Assembly: GCA_016935695.1 (NCBI GenBank)
Contig: JAFGQL010000142.1
Coordinates: 1-49,796 of the forward strand
Origin: Spirochaetales bacterium
GTDB taxonomy: Bacteria > Spirochaetota > Spirochaetia > JC444 > Marispirochaetaceae
Direction of reading: 5' to 3'
DNA: 49,796 nt
In this document: positions 1-9,384 of the stretch, in pieces
How positions within the stretch are numbered: position 1 is the stretch's first letter
How the letters are laid out: the number at the start of each line of letters is the position of its first letter
Translations under genes and position numbers: made by a program
Notes under the pieces: model-generated
The model's input: the letters and a program-made list of their open reading frames with translations, nothing else
What the model was told of the DNA's origin: nothing
The model's database searches: none

Positions 1-1935
1 CAGGGAAAAAGATGCTGTTTGGCCTTTTCCTGCAGGCACGGGAGCATTTTCCACCCGCACCGAAAAGTCGCCCTTATCTTTTAAATAAAAAAGCCCCTCC
101 AGGCCGTAATTGCCAGTAAACGCAATTTTATCACCATCCCAAAAGAGTCCCTGTATATCATAGGTATGTGCATCTATGGAAAAGTTAGAGACAAAGGTAC
201 CATTATTTCCTGCAATTTTTTCGTATCGTGCAAATCCTGATGCGCGTGTCCCGTTATATTGAAAAGAATGCAGAATAAGACTGTACCCCGTCCCCGAACC
301 GTCGATTTCAAGCTCAAGAGAATTCTCAGGATTTGTAATCACTGACATCCGCACCGGTTTCACCTGAAAGGAAACCTGATCATCTTTGGATGTGTAAAGG
401 AAATCAGCATCAACATGGAGATCATCCAACACATCCAAAGCCATACGCCCGCTTAATGCTGCAAGGCTTTTTGCGTGCATGTCCCGGATATTCCCGGAAA
501 TGTTTATATCGCCGTTGTTCGTAAGCGAACCGCCAATGGAGAAGCGCTCCTCGGGAGAATCGATAAATCCTGCAACCAAAAATGAAGTATCTTCTCCCGC
601 AAGGGTTACTTCCGACTGAATATCCCCGATCAGCTGGTTCCCGAAGCGGATACCGCCCAGAATATTCAACCTGGTGTCCGTAGCATCAAGAGTAATATCA
701 GCGTCAACGGGCCGATTATAATCCGGATACCGTGCATTTCGAATCCTCAGACGGCCATCGGGGAAACCGCGTTCAATATCCAAAGTACCGTCATATGTCA
801 CTACCCCGGCAGCCGAGACAATAGAAAAAGGGTACAATGTTATTTCTTTTCTTGTTCCCTTGAAGGCAATCCTGCTGTCTATTTGAGCGTTTCTCAGCTG
901 GGGCGGTAAATAACGGCCGGTTACTGATGTCGGGAAGTGTAAGGCCAGATCCCCCTCATAACCCACATTCATGCCGTTGAATTCAACAAACCCGTTACTG
1001 CTTCCGGATATGCTGGTATCAAACAGAGCACGAAGCAGCGGGTCGGCGGTTTTGGGTCTGAACACCATAGAGGGGATGAAATCAAGACTGATGTAGCTTG
1101 CGCGAAGTTCTTTCTCGGAGAACGTATAGGTAAATTCAACATCAAAGGGTGATTTATCCTGAATTTTTCGGAACTTCAGTTCGTTTCTATCTAATTGTAT
1201 ATTAGCAGTAAGTTTATTCAGTTCTAAAATCTCGGTATCAACTTCGGTTACCGTACAGTTTACGTTTGACCAGTCCAGCCCGCGGCTGACAGCACCATTC
1301 ATGGTAAAACCGCTGTCAATCCTTCTCACAGGACTGTTTTCATCATTCAGGATTATTTGAGCATTACCTTTTGACCTAATATCCATCGTGGCAGTGCCAA
1401 TATCAAGGTCAAAGAAAACCTTTTCCAGTGTCACTTTGCCGTAATTGCCGGACAGGGAAAGTTCAAGATTTTTTCCTGATATAATGAGTGTACTTTCGGC
1501 AGTGCCCCCCCCGCTGCTGCGGATTCGGGACAGGAGAAAATCAACAAACTGTGAATCCCGTTCCATATCTATTGTGAAACGGGAGTTTTCTATTCGTATC
1601 TCTTTCAGGGCATCACTTATTCTGCCGGTAAAAAAGGGCAGTAGGTTATACAAAATGCGTACTCTGTTTATCTCTATAAAACGCGGACCTTCCGGTGTCT
1701 CCGCCGAGATACGCAATTTCCTGATCTCGAAAAAACGGAACACCGACGGCGAGATGGAGTCATACTCAATGGAACCGCCGAGTACCCCTTCAATTTGCCG
1801 AATTACCTCGTCCTTAAAAAGTTCCATGCGATCATTTATGTAGGTTTGCAACGGCAGCAGAACCGCCAACGAAACGATCAGCATCACAGTAAAGAGAATC
1901 AGCTTAGATGTTAAATGTCCAATTTGCCCAGTCAG
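1..1935 (-). CDS. TamB/AsmA-like envelope protein, 5' part only (runs off the left edge)
   Basis: An open frame on the minus strand runs without a stop from about 1947 to base 1, giving at least 645 codons. The N-terminus has one hydrophobic anchor (LILFTVMLIVSLAVLLP) followed by long beta-rich sequence with many short amphipathic strands and G/N/D turns (for example LRIRNARYPDY, ISGNIRDMHAKSL). That is the look of the TamB/AsmA/DUF490 group, inner-membrane-anchored proteins spanning the periplasm and involved in outer-membrane protein or lipid transport. An in-frame TAG lies at 1947-1945. No ATG or TTG follows it before the anchor; the first standard starts, GTG 1887 and ATG 1884, fall inside the anchor. 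A CTG at 1935 has AGAGG six bases upstream and would give a complete anchor with a basic residue before it, so I used it. Family assignment rests on architecture only. Confidence 0.6.
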   Translation of the reverse strand, partial: MTGQIGHLTSKLILFTVMLIVSLAVLLPLQTYINDRMELFKDEVIRQIEGVLGGSIEYDSISPSVFRFFEIRKLRISAETPEGPRFIEINRVRILYNLLPFFTGRISDALKEIRIENSRFTIDMERDSQFVDFLLSRIRSSGGGTAESTLIISGKNLELSLSGNYGKVTLEKVFFDLDIGTATMDIRSKGNAQIILNDENSPVRRIDSGFTMNGAVSRGLDWSNVNCTVTEVDTEILELNKLTANIQLDRNELKFRKIQDKSPFDVEFTYTFSEKELRASYISLDFIPSMVFRPKTADPLLRALFDTSISGSSNGFVEFNGMNVGYEGDLALHFPTSVTGRYLPPQLRNAQIDSRIAFKGTRKEITLYPFSIVSAAGVVTYDGTLDIERGFPDGRLRIRNARYPDYNRPVDADITLDATDTRLNILGGIRFGNQLIGDIQSEVTLAGEDTSFLVAGFIDSPEERFSIGGSLTNNGDINISGNIRDMHAKSLAALSGRMALDVLDDLHVDADFLYTSKDDQVSFQVKPVRMSVITNPENSLELEIDGSGTGYSLILHSFQYNGTRASGFARYEKIAGNNGTFVSNFSIDAHTYDIQGLFWDGDKIAFTGNYGLEGLFYLKDKGDFSVRVENAPVPAGKGQTASFSL

Positions 1936-2100
1936 AATCCGCCTCTATGAAGAAAATACTTCCAAACGGCCAATATTACCACCCCGTCACTTGTCCGTTA
2001 CACAACAGTATTCATTATTTTACCACTTCATGGTATTGTACTGACCGTTATAAAAATATCAACGTATAAGCATACCATGAGTATCGGAGAAAACAGCAGG

Positions 2101-2709
2101 ATGAGTCATAGGATTTTGCGCGGCTTCTATGTTCTGGAAGGTATCGACGGATCAGGGACAACTACTCAGTTGAAAAACATGGAGAAGATGGCTGCCATTC
2201 ACAACATGCCTCTGTACACCACCTTTGAGCCTACAGACTCCCCTTTAGGCCGTGCAATTCGTCAGACCCTGCGTGGGGATTACCCTCTGACCCAGGAGAG
2301 CCTGGCCCGGCTGTTTTCAGCTGACCGCTGCGACCATGTAGATAACCCTGACCACGGTATCCTTGCCCAGCTTGATCGCGGTATCAAAGTATTGTCCGAC
2401 AGATATCTGTTTTCCTCACTGGTATACCAAAGCATTGATTTTTCGTTTGATACTGTCTATTCCCTCAATCAATTTCCATTACCCGAGGTCCTTTTTTATA
2501 TAGACACCCCTCCGGAGGTGGGTATTGCGAGGCGTGCAGAAAGAACGCTTGAAGAGATTTACGAAAAGGACGCGCTCCAAACCCAGATATATGATCGGTA
2601 CAGGGATGTGATCTCCCATTTCGCCGACAGCGGGATGCACACGGTAATTGTCGACGGAACCCTCCCTCCAGAGGACATAAGCAAGACTCTCTGGAGTTAT
2701 ATTGCATAG
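2101..2709 (+). CDS. tmk: Thymidylate (dTMP) kinase
   Basis: Phosphorylates dTMP to dTDP with ATP in the cytoplasm. The 202-residue protein has the family landmarks: a P-loop region EGIDGSGTTTQ (residues 13-23), EPTDSPLGRAIR, LFSADRCDH, the SDRY motif, FYIDTPPEV, and a C-terminal LID-like basic segment. Length is normal (about 205). The Walker A lysine is replaced by threonine (GSGTTT where the family has GxGKTT; residue 20). I placed the start at ATG 2101, which lies just before the conserved RILRGFYVLEGIDG block and has GGAGA ten bases upstream; ATG 2077 would add eight residues but has no Shine-Dalgarno, although a TATAAG lies close upstream of it. The next gene begins 14 bp downstream. 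Confidence 0.85.
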   Translation: MSHRILRGFYVLEGIDGSGTTTQLKNMEKMAAIHNMPLYTTFEPTDSPLGRAIRQTLRGDYPLTQESLARLFSADRCDHVDNPDHGILAQLDRGIKVLSDRYLFSSLVYQSIDFSFDTVYSLNQFPLPEVLFYIDTPPEVGIARRAERTLEEIYEKDALQTQIYDRYRDVISHFADSGMHTVIVDGTLPPEDISKTLWSYIA

Positions 2710-2723
2710 CTGCCGAAAATAAG

Positions 2724-3332
2724 ATGGTGAAGGCAAAAAACCTGTTATTTCTGTTATTGGGACTCGGGATAAGCGTATCTGCGTGGGCATATCCGGTACG
2801 CTACGCGGAGCAGTGGTACAAGCTGTATCACACCCATTTCTATCAAAATCCGGAAAATTTGAAGGAAAACCTGTATTACCTTGAGCATGCCCTTAGCTCG
2901 GATTTTGCAAATCCACTTCATGCAATCGGCGGACCTCTCGATGACAGGATAGCCTGGGAAAAATACAGAAATCTTTTCTATATGCATGTCAATCTTGAAA
3001 TTATCAAGCTGTACCGGACAATGGCCCGCAAATACGACAGAGAACATGCCTATTTTTTCAACGCACCGTGGAAGGAAGAGAATCTGGAAAGCCTTGAAAT
3101 CGCAGAGTATCTGTATAAGGCCGCAAAAACCTACTGGCCGGCAGCAGTTGAGTATGCAGACAAAGCCGGTGTGCGCCCCTTTCTATTCCTGGAAAACCTG
3201 GAAGCATGGGAAGATGAACAGTATCGCATACAGACCGGTACCCTTGATTATGATGCCATCATAGATATGGACCTTGCCCACCTGGAAGAAATCCGTAACG
3301 ATTTTCTTGCAATGGGACCGGACACATATTAA
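2724..3332 (+). CDS. Exported protein of unknown function
   Basis: I do not recognise a named family. The 202-residue protein starts with a clear signal peptide (hydrophobic LLFLLLGLGISVSAW, likely cleaved after AWA near residue 22) and then a helical, aromatic-rich domain with many Tyr/Trp (RYAEQWYKLY, NLYYLEHAL, ALYKAAKTYW-like stretches) resembling a helical repeat protein. No cysteine lipobox and no other membrane segment, so a periplasmic location is likely. It follows tmk by 14 bp and probably shares its transcript. It converges with queA, whose stop is 37 bp away; I see no strong terminator hairpin in that gap. Confidence 0.75.
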   Translation: MVKAKNLLFLLLGLGISVSAWAYPVRYAEQWYKLYHTHFYQNPENLKENLYYLEHALSSDFANPLHAIGGPLDDRIAWEKYRNLFYMHVNLEIIKLYRTMARKYDREHAYFFNAPWKEENLESLEIAEYLYKAAKTYWPAAVEYADKAGVRPFLFLENLEAWEDEQYRIQTGTLDYDAIIDMDLAHLEEIRNDFLAMGPDTY

Positions 3333-3368
3333 TTGTACTTTCTCGGGACCTGTTATACTTATAACCAT

Positions 3369-4391
3369 TCACGGATATATGAGCATCGCATCACCGTAAG
3401 AGAAAAACCGGTAACGTTCCTGTATTGCATGCTCATAGGCTTGTGTGATGTGCTGTTTTCCCGCAAAGGCATTTACCAGCAGAATCAGACTTGAATCGGG
3501 TGTGTGAAAATTGGTAAACAAACCGTCCACAACGCTGAATTTATACCCAGGATAAATAAAGAGATCCGTCGAGCCTTTTCCTGCCCTGATATTGCCGTTT
3601 CGATCCACAGCGCTCTCGAGAGTGCGGAGCGAGGTTGTCCCGATAGCAATCACCGGCCTTCCCTCAGTTTTCGCATCACCAACGGCTTTTGCCGTCGACT
3701 CGGAAATTTCATAATCTTCTGTGTGCATACGGTGGTCTTCGACATACTCAGCCCGTACCGGAGCAAAAGTACCCAGCCCAACATGAAGGGTAACAAAAAC
3801 GAGCTTAACCCCTTGGGCTTCCAAACCACTGATGATTTCCTGGGTAAAATGGAGGCCGGCAGTTGGCGCGGCAGCCGAACCGACAGGATCGGCGTATACC
3901 GTCTGATACCGTGTCGCATCGCTGATGGTGTCTCCCCGTTTTATGTAAGGCGGTAGCGGAATATGACCGTTTGTATCCAGATAGGTATCATCAATGGGTC
4001 TGTCAAAGCTGAGTAATCGGAACTCCCCTTCCTCACCGCTGATACGTGCAGAGGCACCGCCTTCAAATACAAAGCGTTTACCTGTTTTTTGTTTTTTTGC
4101 CTTTTTAACCATGCAGCGCCAGGTAATCCCGTCATGTGTAGACAACAGGAGGAACTCGGTTTTTCCCCCCGAGTCCGAGGTTCCGTATAAACGCGCCTTT
4201 CGTACCCGGCTGTTATTACATACCAACAGGCTTCCGGGAGGAATATGCTCGGTGATCCGCTTGACCGCCGAATCGTACAGCCCGCCGTCAACCCTGTTCA
4301 CGACCAGGAGTCTGCTTTCTCCCCGTTCTTGTACCGGATACTGGGCGATCAGCTCCTGGGGTAGATCAAAAGAGAAGTCGCTGGTCTTCAT
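3369..4391 (-). CDS. queA: S-adenosylmethionine:tRNA ribosyltransferase-isomerase
   Basis: Adds the cyclopentene ring precursor from SAM to preQ1 in the wobble base of tRNAs with GUN anticodons (queuosine pathway). The 340-residue protein begins [19 protein letters not shown], the usual QueA N-terminus, and contains the conserved blocks [51 protein letters not shown] and [15 protein letters not shown]. An upstream ATG at 4538 is in frame but the 49 extra residues are overlap with ruvB and not family-like, so I chose ATG 4391, which is preceded by AAGG. The start overlaps the end of ruvB by 26 bp, pointing to translational coupling in the lepB-like/hemW/yebC/ruvCAB/queA run. Confidence 0.95.
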   Translation of the reverse strand: MKTSDFSFDLPQELIAQYPVQERGESRLLVVNRVDGGLYDSAVKRITEHIPPGSLLVCNNSRVRKARLYGTSDSGGKTEFLLLSTHDGITWRCMVKKAKKQKTGKRFVFEGGASARISGEEGEFRLLSFDRPIDDTYLDTNGHIPLPPYIKRGDTISDATRYQTVYADPVGSAAAPTAGLHFTQEIISGLEAQGVKLVFVTLHVGLGTFAPVRAEYVEDHRMHTEDYEISESTAKAVGDAKTEGRPVIAIGTTSLRTLESAVDRNGNIRAGKGSTDLFIYPGYKFSVVDGLFTNFHTPDSSLILLVNAFAGKQHITQAYEHAIQERYRFFSYGDAMLIYP

Positions 4392-5388
4392 TTGTACCTT
4401 TTTCGATATTAAGATGGGTGTATGCCAAATCCGTGACCATCCTACCCCGTGGCGTTCTCTGGAGGAATCCCCGCTGGATAAGATAGGGCTCATAAAAGTC
4501 CTCCAACGATTCAATTGCTTCTCCGACGGAAATCGCAAGGGTCTCTGCGCCTACAGGACCGCCGTTGTAATTTCTAATGATAGTTTCGAGTATGCGCCGG
4601 TCGTGGCGTTCCAGTCCGCAGTGATCAATCTCCAGACGTTTAAGGCCATCGGCCACGATCTCCCGGGTGATGACACCGCCGCCGTAAACCTGTGCGAAAT
4701 CCCGCATACGTTTTAAAAGCCGGTTAGCCACCCTCGGTGTTCCGCGGGAACTTTCCGCCAGGAGAGATGCTCCGTCCGGACTGATTTCAATATCGAGAAT
4801 CCTTGCCGAGCGTCTGATTATCTGTACTATTTCTTCCGATGAGTAAAACTCCATACGGAAGGAAATACCAAAACGGGAATACAACGGCCCTGTCACCTGA
4901 CCGGCTTTTGTAGTTGCCCCGATGAGGGTAAATCGCGGAATTGGAATACGAACGGTACGAGCGCTGGGTCCCTGTCCGATGATCCAGTCAATTTCGTAAT
5001 CTTCCATTGCTATGTAGAGCATCTCTTCAATCGCTGGCTTAAGCCGATGTATTTCATCTATGAAAAACACACAATTTTCCGTTATCGTGGTGAGGATCCC
5101 CGCAAGGTCCTTAGGCTTATCCAGCGCCGGAGCGGATGTTACCTTGAACTCCCCTTCCATTTCATTTGAGACAATACCAGCCAGCGTCGTTTTACCCAAC
5201 CCGGGAGGACCGGATAAAAACAGATGATCGAGTGGTTCTTTCCTGTTCAGGGCTGCCTTGACAAAAACCCTCAAGTTTTCTTTTAATTTCGGCTGCCCAA
5301 GAAAATCTTCGAGTACCTGCGGGCGCAGGCTGGCTTCTTGTGCATCGTATTCATAGTCTTCTTCCGGTCGGAGCATGCTGTCAGACAT
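4366..5388 (-). CDS. ruvB: Holliday junction branch-migration ATPase RuvB
   Basis: AAA+ hexameric motor that pumps DNA through the RuvA-bound Holliday junction. The 340-residue protein has all expected parts: [12 protein letters not shown] near the N-terminus, Walker [10 protein letters not shown], Walker B FFIDEIHR, sensor 1 IGATTKAG, the LYSRFG arginine region, sensor 2 [14 protein letters not shown], and the winged-helix C-domain ending in [14 protein letters not shown]. Length is typical. It lies 12 bp after ruvA and overlaps queA by 26 bp. Nothing unusual. Confidence 0.97.
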   Translation of the reverse strand: MSDSMLRPEEDYEYDAQEASLRPQVLEDFLGQPKLKENLRVFVKAALNRKEPLDHLFLSGPPGLGKTTLAGIVSNEMEGEFKVTSAPALDKPKDLAGILTTITENCVFFIDEIHRLKPAIEEMLYIAMEDYEIDWIIGQGPSARTVRIPIPRFTLIGATTKAGQVTGPLYSRFGISFRMEFYSSEEIVQIIRRSARILDIEISPDGASLLAESSRGTPRVANRLLKRMRDFAQVYGGGVITREIVADGLKRLEIDHCGLERHDRRILETIIRNYNGGPVGAETLAISVGEAIESLEDFYEPYLIQRGFLQRTPRGRMVTDLAYTHLNIEKGTNEDQRLLF

Positions 5389-5400
5389 AAGAGTGTAACC

Positions 5401-5991
5401 TCATCCTGTGCTCAAGCGTTTAATGCCAAGCCGAAACAGCTCTTTCTCGTAGGCTTCATCATCCGGGTTGCCGGGTACCTCATCTGCAAGTTCCCGTACC
5501 GCGTCAGCAGCCTTTTTGCGGTCGAATCCCATTTCCGCAAGGGCTTCAATAATGTCCCTGAAGCGTTCAGAATCCTTGTTTTCCTGTTCTGAAGTAATTT
5601 TCCCCCGAAGGGCAAGGATGATTTTCTGTGCGGTTTTTTTTCCGAGCCCCGGTATCTTTGAAAGGGCAGTTTCATCACCCTTGTCCAGGTAGGTAATGAA
5701 GGATGACAGAGGCATACCGGAAAGTATGCGTACAGCCAGGCCAGGACCGACGCCGTTCACTTTGATCAGATCGAAAAACAGGGAACGTTCGGCCATTGAA
5801 TGAAACCCGAAGAGTTTCATTGCGTCTTCTTTATGATAGAGAAAGGTGTAGACCCTCACTTCATTCCCGGTATCCGGCAAGGCGGCAAGGGTTTCAATGG
5901 AAGCAATGATCTCCCACTCTAAACCGCCGTTGTTGAGATAGAACACATTGTCGCCTTTACCTGTCAGGATTCCTGTTAAGCTGTGTATCAC
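5401..5991 (-). CDS. ruvA: Holliday junction DNA-binding protein RuvA
   Basis: Tetrameric junction-binding subunit that recruits RuvB. The 196-residue protein has an OB-fold N-domain starting MIHSLTGILTGK, the acidic-pin region (YHKEDAMKLFGF), two helix-hairpin-helix motifs (KVNGVGPGLAVRIL and SKIPGLGKKTAQKII), and a short C-terminal domain III with LAEMGFDRKKAADAV that contacts RuvB. Length fits the family. It starts eight bases after the ruvC stop, in the order ruvC-ruvA-ruvB seen in many bacteria. Confidence 0.96.
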   Translation of the reverse strand: MIHSLTGILTGKGDNVFYLNNGGLEWEIIASIETLAALPDTGNEVRVYTFLYHKEDAMKLFGFHSMAERSLFFDLIKVNGVGPGLAVRILSGMPLSSFITYLDKGDETALSKIPGLGKKTAQKIILALRGKITSEQENKDSERFRDIIEALAEMGFDRKKAADAVRELADEVPGNPDDEAYEKELFRLGIKRLSTG

Positions 5992-5999
5992 AGGCGGGA

Positions 6000-6497
6000 T
6001 TATTCTCCTTTATTCGTCATTATACTGGCCATACGGGTATGATAACAGCAGATAGCAGCTCCAAGGGCATCGGCTGCGTGATCAGGTTTAGGAACCGCCT
6101 CCAGCCCAAGCAATAGACGCACCATTTCCTGTACCTGGAATTTTTCCGCCCGACCATTACCGGTAATAGCCTGCTTTATCTGTAAAGGAGTGTACTCAAA
6201 GTGGGGGATTTTCTCAATACTGCAGGCAAGAAGCAAAACGCCTCTTGCCTGGGCAACAGGAAGAGCTGTTTGACGGTTTTTTGCAAAATACAGGCTTTCT
6301 ATGCCAACCGCTTCCGGTTTATAACACTGAATAACGTCCCTGATCCCGGAGAATATCTGGTTGAGTCGGTCGCCCGCCGGTTGTGACGCTTTGGTTTTTA
6401 TGGTGCCGTGGCCGACATGGCGGGACCTGCTTTTCCGTATCTCGATCACACCCCAGCCGGTGTCCGCAAGGCCGGGATCTATACCGAGAATACGCAT
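6000..6497 (-). CDS. ruvC: Holliday junction endonuclease RuvC
   Basis: Dimeric resolvase that nicks RuvAB-bound junctions. The 165-residue protein starts MRILGIDPGLADTGWG with the first metal ligand D7, then GIESLYF (E67), QARGVLLL, the KQAITGNGRAEK loop, and a C-terminal DHAADALGAAI motif giving H140 and D143 as the last ligands. The His in place of Asp at the third position also occurs in other bacterial RuvC proteins. Only 9 bp separate it from yebC upstream, supporting one transcript. Confidence 0.96.
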   Translation of the reverse strand: MRILGIDPGLADTGWGVIEIRKSRSRHVGHGTIKTKASQPAGDRLNQIFSGIRDVIQCYKPEAVGIESLYFAKNRQTALPVAQARGVLLLACSIEKIPHFEYTPLQIKQAITGNGRAEKFQVQEMVRLLLGLEAVPKPDHAADALGAAICCYHTRMASIMTNKGE

Positions 6498-6506
6498 CTA
6501 TACCGG

Positions 6507-7250
6507 CTATTCTTCCGGTACAAAATCGTCCGGAATATCAATATTCGTAAAAACCGCCTGAACATCGTCATTATCCTCCAGGCGCTCTATGAGATTCAGC
6601 ACTTTCTGAGTCGTTTCGTTATCCAAAGTAATGGTGGAATCCGGCAGTTTGGTTACTTCCGCGGATTCATATTCAAAGCCGGCATCTTCCAGCGCCTTGA
6701 GTACCGACTCGAAACTGTCCGGTTCACACACGATCTCGAAAAGATCACCGGAATGCTCCATATCCTCGACCCCGGCTTCCAAAGCAGCTTCAAACAAGGC
6801 GTCCTCTTCGTATTTCTCCGCACTGAATGTAATGAGCCCTTTACGGGAAAACATATAGGAAACGCATCCCGTCTCACCGAGGTTACCGTTCGTCTTGGTG
6901 AAGATGGAACGGACATCCGCAGCTGTTCTGTTTTTATTGTCAGTAAGCGCTTCAACCATGACGGCGACTCCGCCAGGACCGTAACCTTCATAAGTCAGTT
7001 CAATATACTCGACACCTTCAAGTTCACCCGTACCCTTTTTGATACCCCGCACAATATTGTCCTTGGGCATATTTGCAGCTTTGGCCTTAAGGATCGCCGC
7101 TCTCAGACGCGCATTCGAATTTTCATCTCCGCCTCCAAGACGCGCGGCGACGATTATTTCCTTGATTATCTTTGTGAATATTTTCCCGCGTTTGGCGTCG
7201 GCGGCGCCTTTTTTATGTTTTATAGAGGCCCATTTGCTATGACCGGACAT
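6507..7250 (-). CDS. yebC: YebC/TACO1-family protein
   Basis: A 247-residue cytoplasmic protein of the YebC/PmpR family, described as a transcription regulator and, more recently, as a factor helping ribosomes through proline stretches. Diagnostic features are the N-terminal [20 protein letters not shown], the [18 protein letters not shown] block, [35 protein letters not shown] and [24 protein letters not shown] five bases before ATG 7250 fixes the start. It is the gene directly upstream of ruvC, as in many bacteria. A gap of 115 bp separates it from hemW and contains a TATAAA (minus strand, about 7317) that could start a separate ruv-operon transcript, though no good -35 is evident. Confidence 0.95.
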   Translation of the reverse strand: MSGHSKWASIKHKKGAADAKRGKIFTKIIKEIIVAARLGGGDENSNARLRAAILKAKAANMPKDNIVRGIKKGTGELEGVEYIELTYEGYGPGGVAVMVEALTDNKNRTAADVRSIFTKTNGNLGETGCVSYMFSRKGLITFSAEKYEEDALFEAALEAGVEDMEHSGDLFEIVCEPDSFESVLKALEDAGFEYESAEVTKLPDSTITLDNETTQKVLNLIERLEDNDDVQAVFTNIDIPDDFVPEE

Positions 7251-7365
7251 ACTTTCTCCTTAAACTGTAGTGAACCGTTGAACATTGTGTACCAAAGCAA
7301 CAACGTAGGCGATTTATAGAATAAAACTAAGCGAAAATGACAGTACCACGTATAAAAATCAGCTG

Positions 7366-8562
7366 TCAAGATTGCCCGGAAACAGAATCCAGAGTATCCA
7401 GTATCTTCAACAGGACCGGATTCTGGCTGTCCATATACTCATCCCTGATTCTAATCGAATTCCCATCTTCGATCAAAAACGGAGCAGCGGCCGCGCAGGT
7501 GTCTGCAAACAGCTTCACATATTCGGAGGGAAACCTCTCGGAGATGACTCTCTTTTGAATCCCTGTGTATGTTCTCAGTCCCATTATAAAATGTTCGAAC
7601 AAAAGGTCCTTCCACTCTATCTGGTACCATCCGTCTTCCTCTTGAGCTTTATGTAACAGCAGGGAGTCGTCCTCCTTCGCCACCGCAGCAATGTATGCGT
7701 CCAGGGAAGCCGTTTGCTCCCTTCGTATCCATTTCGCCATCCGCATCTGTTCTGAAAATACGCCAGGTCCTGCCGTTGATACCGATGAGGGTCCGAAACC
7801 CAGGTACGGATCCATGTTCCAATACCGCAGATTGTGCCGGCATTGGTACCCCTTTTTTGAGAAATTCGACACCTCATAGCGCACATAACCCTGTTCAGCG
7901 AGGAAACTGATACCTTCTGCATACACTTCATCGTTTCCCGTATACAGGTCCCGGTATTTTCTGTGAAAGGGAGTACCGTCTTCAATGGTGAGTGAGTATC
8001 TGCTTATGTGTGGAATACCCCGTACCATGGCCTGTCTGATATCATTGAGAGCACTTTCCACGGTCTGCCCCGGTATCTCGCAGATGAGGTCTATGCTGAT
8101 ATCACCAGAAAAAAAGTTACAGGCCGTGTCCAGGCCATCAATGGTTTGCGGCAGACTGGCATTCCTGTTAAGGATTCTCAACATATGGTGATCAAAAGAC
8201 TGGACACCTATACTCAATCTTGATACACGGGAATCATGCAGAGCATGAATAAACTCCCTGGTAATATGCTCAGGATTCGCCTCTATAGTCCACTCAACAT
8301 CGGTATCTGCCCCTGTGATCTCTGCGATGCCGTCAAGGAGTTCAACAAGCAATTGTAACGGTACTGAATTCGGTGTTCCCCCTCCAATAAACACTGAGGC
8401 CACAGGAGGTTTTCCGAAACGTGTAAAATCCCGACTAAACTCTGCCAGAAGGGCCTTGATCAGAGGTGAGCAGGAACTATAGTCACTGATGGAAAAAAAA
8501 TCACAGTAATCACATTTGGCTGTACAGAAGGGGATATGAAAATACAGGGAAACATCATTCAT
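7366..8562 (-). CDS. hemW: HemW-like radical SAM protein
   Basis: Radical SAM enzyme of the coproporphyrinogen III oxidase-like group; HemW members act as haem chaperones rather than oxidases. The 398-residue protein opens with SLYFHIPFCTAKCDYCDFF, giving the CxxxCxxC iron-sulphur ligands, followed by VFIGGGTPN, WTIEANPEH, RLSIGVQSFD and the C-terminal HemN domain (CRHNLRYW, LGFGPSSVS). The ATG at 8562 overlaps the upstream gene's TGA as ATGA, which argues for this start over the in-frame ATG at 8637 that would add 25 unrelated residues. Separating HemW from true HemN needs phylogeny, but the HIPFC start and short N-terminus favour HemW. Confidence 0.9.
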   Translation of the reverse strand: MNDVSLYFHIPFCTAKCDYCDFFSISDYSSCSPLIKALLAEFSRDFTRFGKPPVASVFIGGGTPNSVPLQLLVELLDGIAEITGADTDVEWTIEANPEHITREFIHALHDSRVSRLSIGVQSFDHHMLRILNRNASLPQTIDGLDTACNFFSGDISIDLICEIPGQTVESALNDIRQAMVRGIPHISRYSLTIEDGTPFHRKYRDLYTGNDEVYAEGISFLAEQGYVRYEVSNFSKKGYQCRHNLRYWNMDPYLGFGPSSVSTAGPGVFSEQMRMAKWIRREQTASLDAYIAAVAKEDDSLLLHKAQEEDGWYQIEWKDLLFEHFIMGLRTYTGIQKRVISERFPSEYVKLFADTCAAAAPFLIEDGNSIRIRDEYMDSQNPVLLKILDTLDSVSGQS

Positions 8563-9290
8563 TTGTGCTGGCTGATCAAAGGCCAGTAGCGGAACAGCAA
8601 TCGTGTCTGAAAAAATTCTCGGGGGATAGGCCCCCAATAACGGGAATCTTCGATGCTGCCCCGGTTGTCTGCAAGTAGGAAATACTCATTTTCATGAAGA
8701 AGAACAGGAGACATGTTCAGACCGAAGGGATCATCTTCCTTCCAGTCGCCAGACATGTAATCCAACTCCAATGAATAGTCCATACCGCTTGCCTGATATT
8801 CATCGATCCTTTCACTACCCTCGGCGGGAATGATATATGCTTTCCCTCCCTCCAGCGACACTACATCACCAGGAAGGCCAATGAGCCGCAGAGACAAGGC
8901 AGGACTTGCATGGGGCTGGGATCTGTACAGAGACAATTGCTGAAAGGACAGCAGCCGCACAACAGCATCAATATTTTGAAATAAAGGTGATGTATCATGA
9001 AGATACCCGGGTCGAACCACCGCCACATCTCCCCTTGCTGGCATACGGTAGGAAATGAGAAAATGGCTGGAAAAAGGATTTTTTATGCCGTACACCGCAC
9101 CAATGTAACGTTCACCAGGTGCATATCCCGGCGACATCCCGTCAGACTGGATTACAAACGTCTGGAAACCAGATACCTGTATGGCAAAAACTGCTATAGC
9201 GGCGAAAATGATACCTTTTAAAAATACAGAAACCGAACCGCGGTTCTGTTTGTTCTTGCGATAACTGCTATAGGACGTAAAACCCCGCAT
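8559..9290 (-). CDS. Signal peptidase I (S26) family protein lacking catalytic residues
   Basis: A 243-residue protein with an N-terminal basic stretch, one transmembrane segment (GIIFAAIAVFAIQVSGFQTF) and the S26 fold signatures: box C ARGDVAVV, box D LRLIGLPGD, box E LADNRGSIEDSRYWGPIP. The two residues that do the chemistry in LepB are absent. Box B, normally SxSMxPT, reads SDGMSPG, with Gly51 where the nucleophilic Ser should be. In box D the general-base Lys of the (I/V)KRxxGxPGD motif is Leu134. The pattern is what one expects of a folded but inactive paralogue. ATG 9290 has GGGAG at five-base spacing; a TTG at 9302 is an alternative that would sit 8 nt after a TGTGAT -10-like box. It overlaps hemW by four bases (ATGA). 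Confidence 0.82.
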   Translation of the reverse strand: MRGFTSYSSYRKNKQNRGSVSVFLKGIIFAAIAVFAIQVSGFQTFVIQSDGMSPGYAPGERYIGAVYGIKNPFSSHFLISYRMPARGDVAVVRPGYLHDTSPLFQNIDAVVRLLSFQQLSLYRSQPHASPALSLRLIGLPGDVVSLEGGKAYIIPAEGSERIDEYQASGMDYSLELDYMSGDWKEDDPFGLNMSPVLLHENEYFLLADNRGSIEDSRYWGPIPREFFQTRLLFRYWPLISQHK

Positions 9291-9384
9291 GACAACTCCC
9301 AACTGACCCTATCACAACAATACATCCCTTGGCAATCAAAACGATAACCAAAAGGTTGAACATGATTATATTCATTGTGATGAA

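Noticed and set aside
1445-1843. 132-codon plus-strand frame opposite the TamB-like gene
   Set aside because: It is an antisense shadow: Ser/Arg-rich, no start signal, and the minus-strand frame is long and coherent.
2036-2070. Leaderless promoter for tmk at TATAAG (about 2064)
   Set aside because: No -35 at a suitable distance; and the better start codon is 2101.
4392-4538. 49-residue N-terminal extension of QueA
   Set aside because: It is the out-of-frame 3' end of ruvB, and the shorter start matches the family and has a ribosome-binding site.
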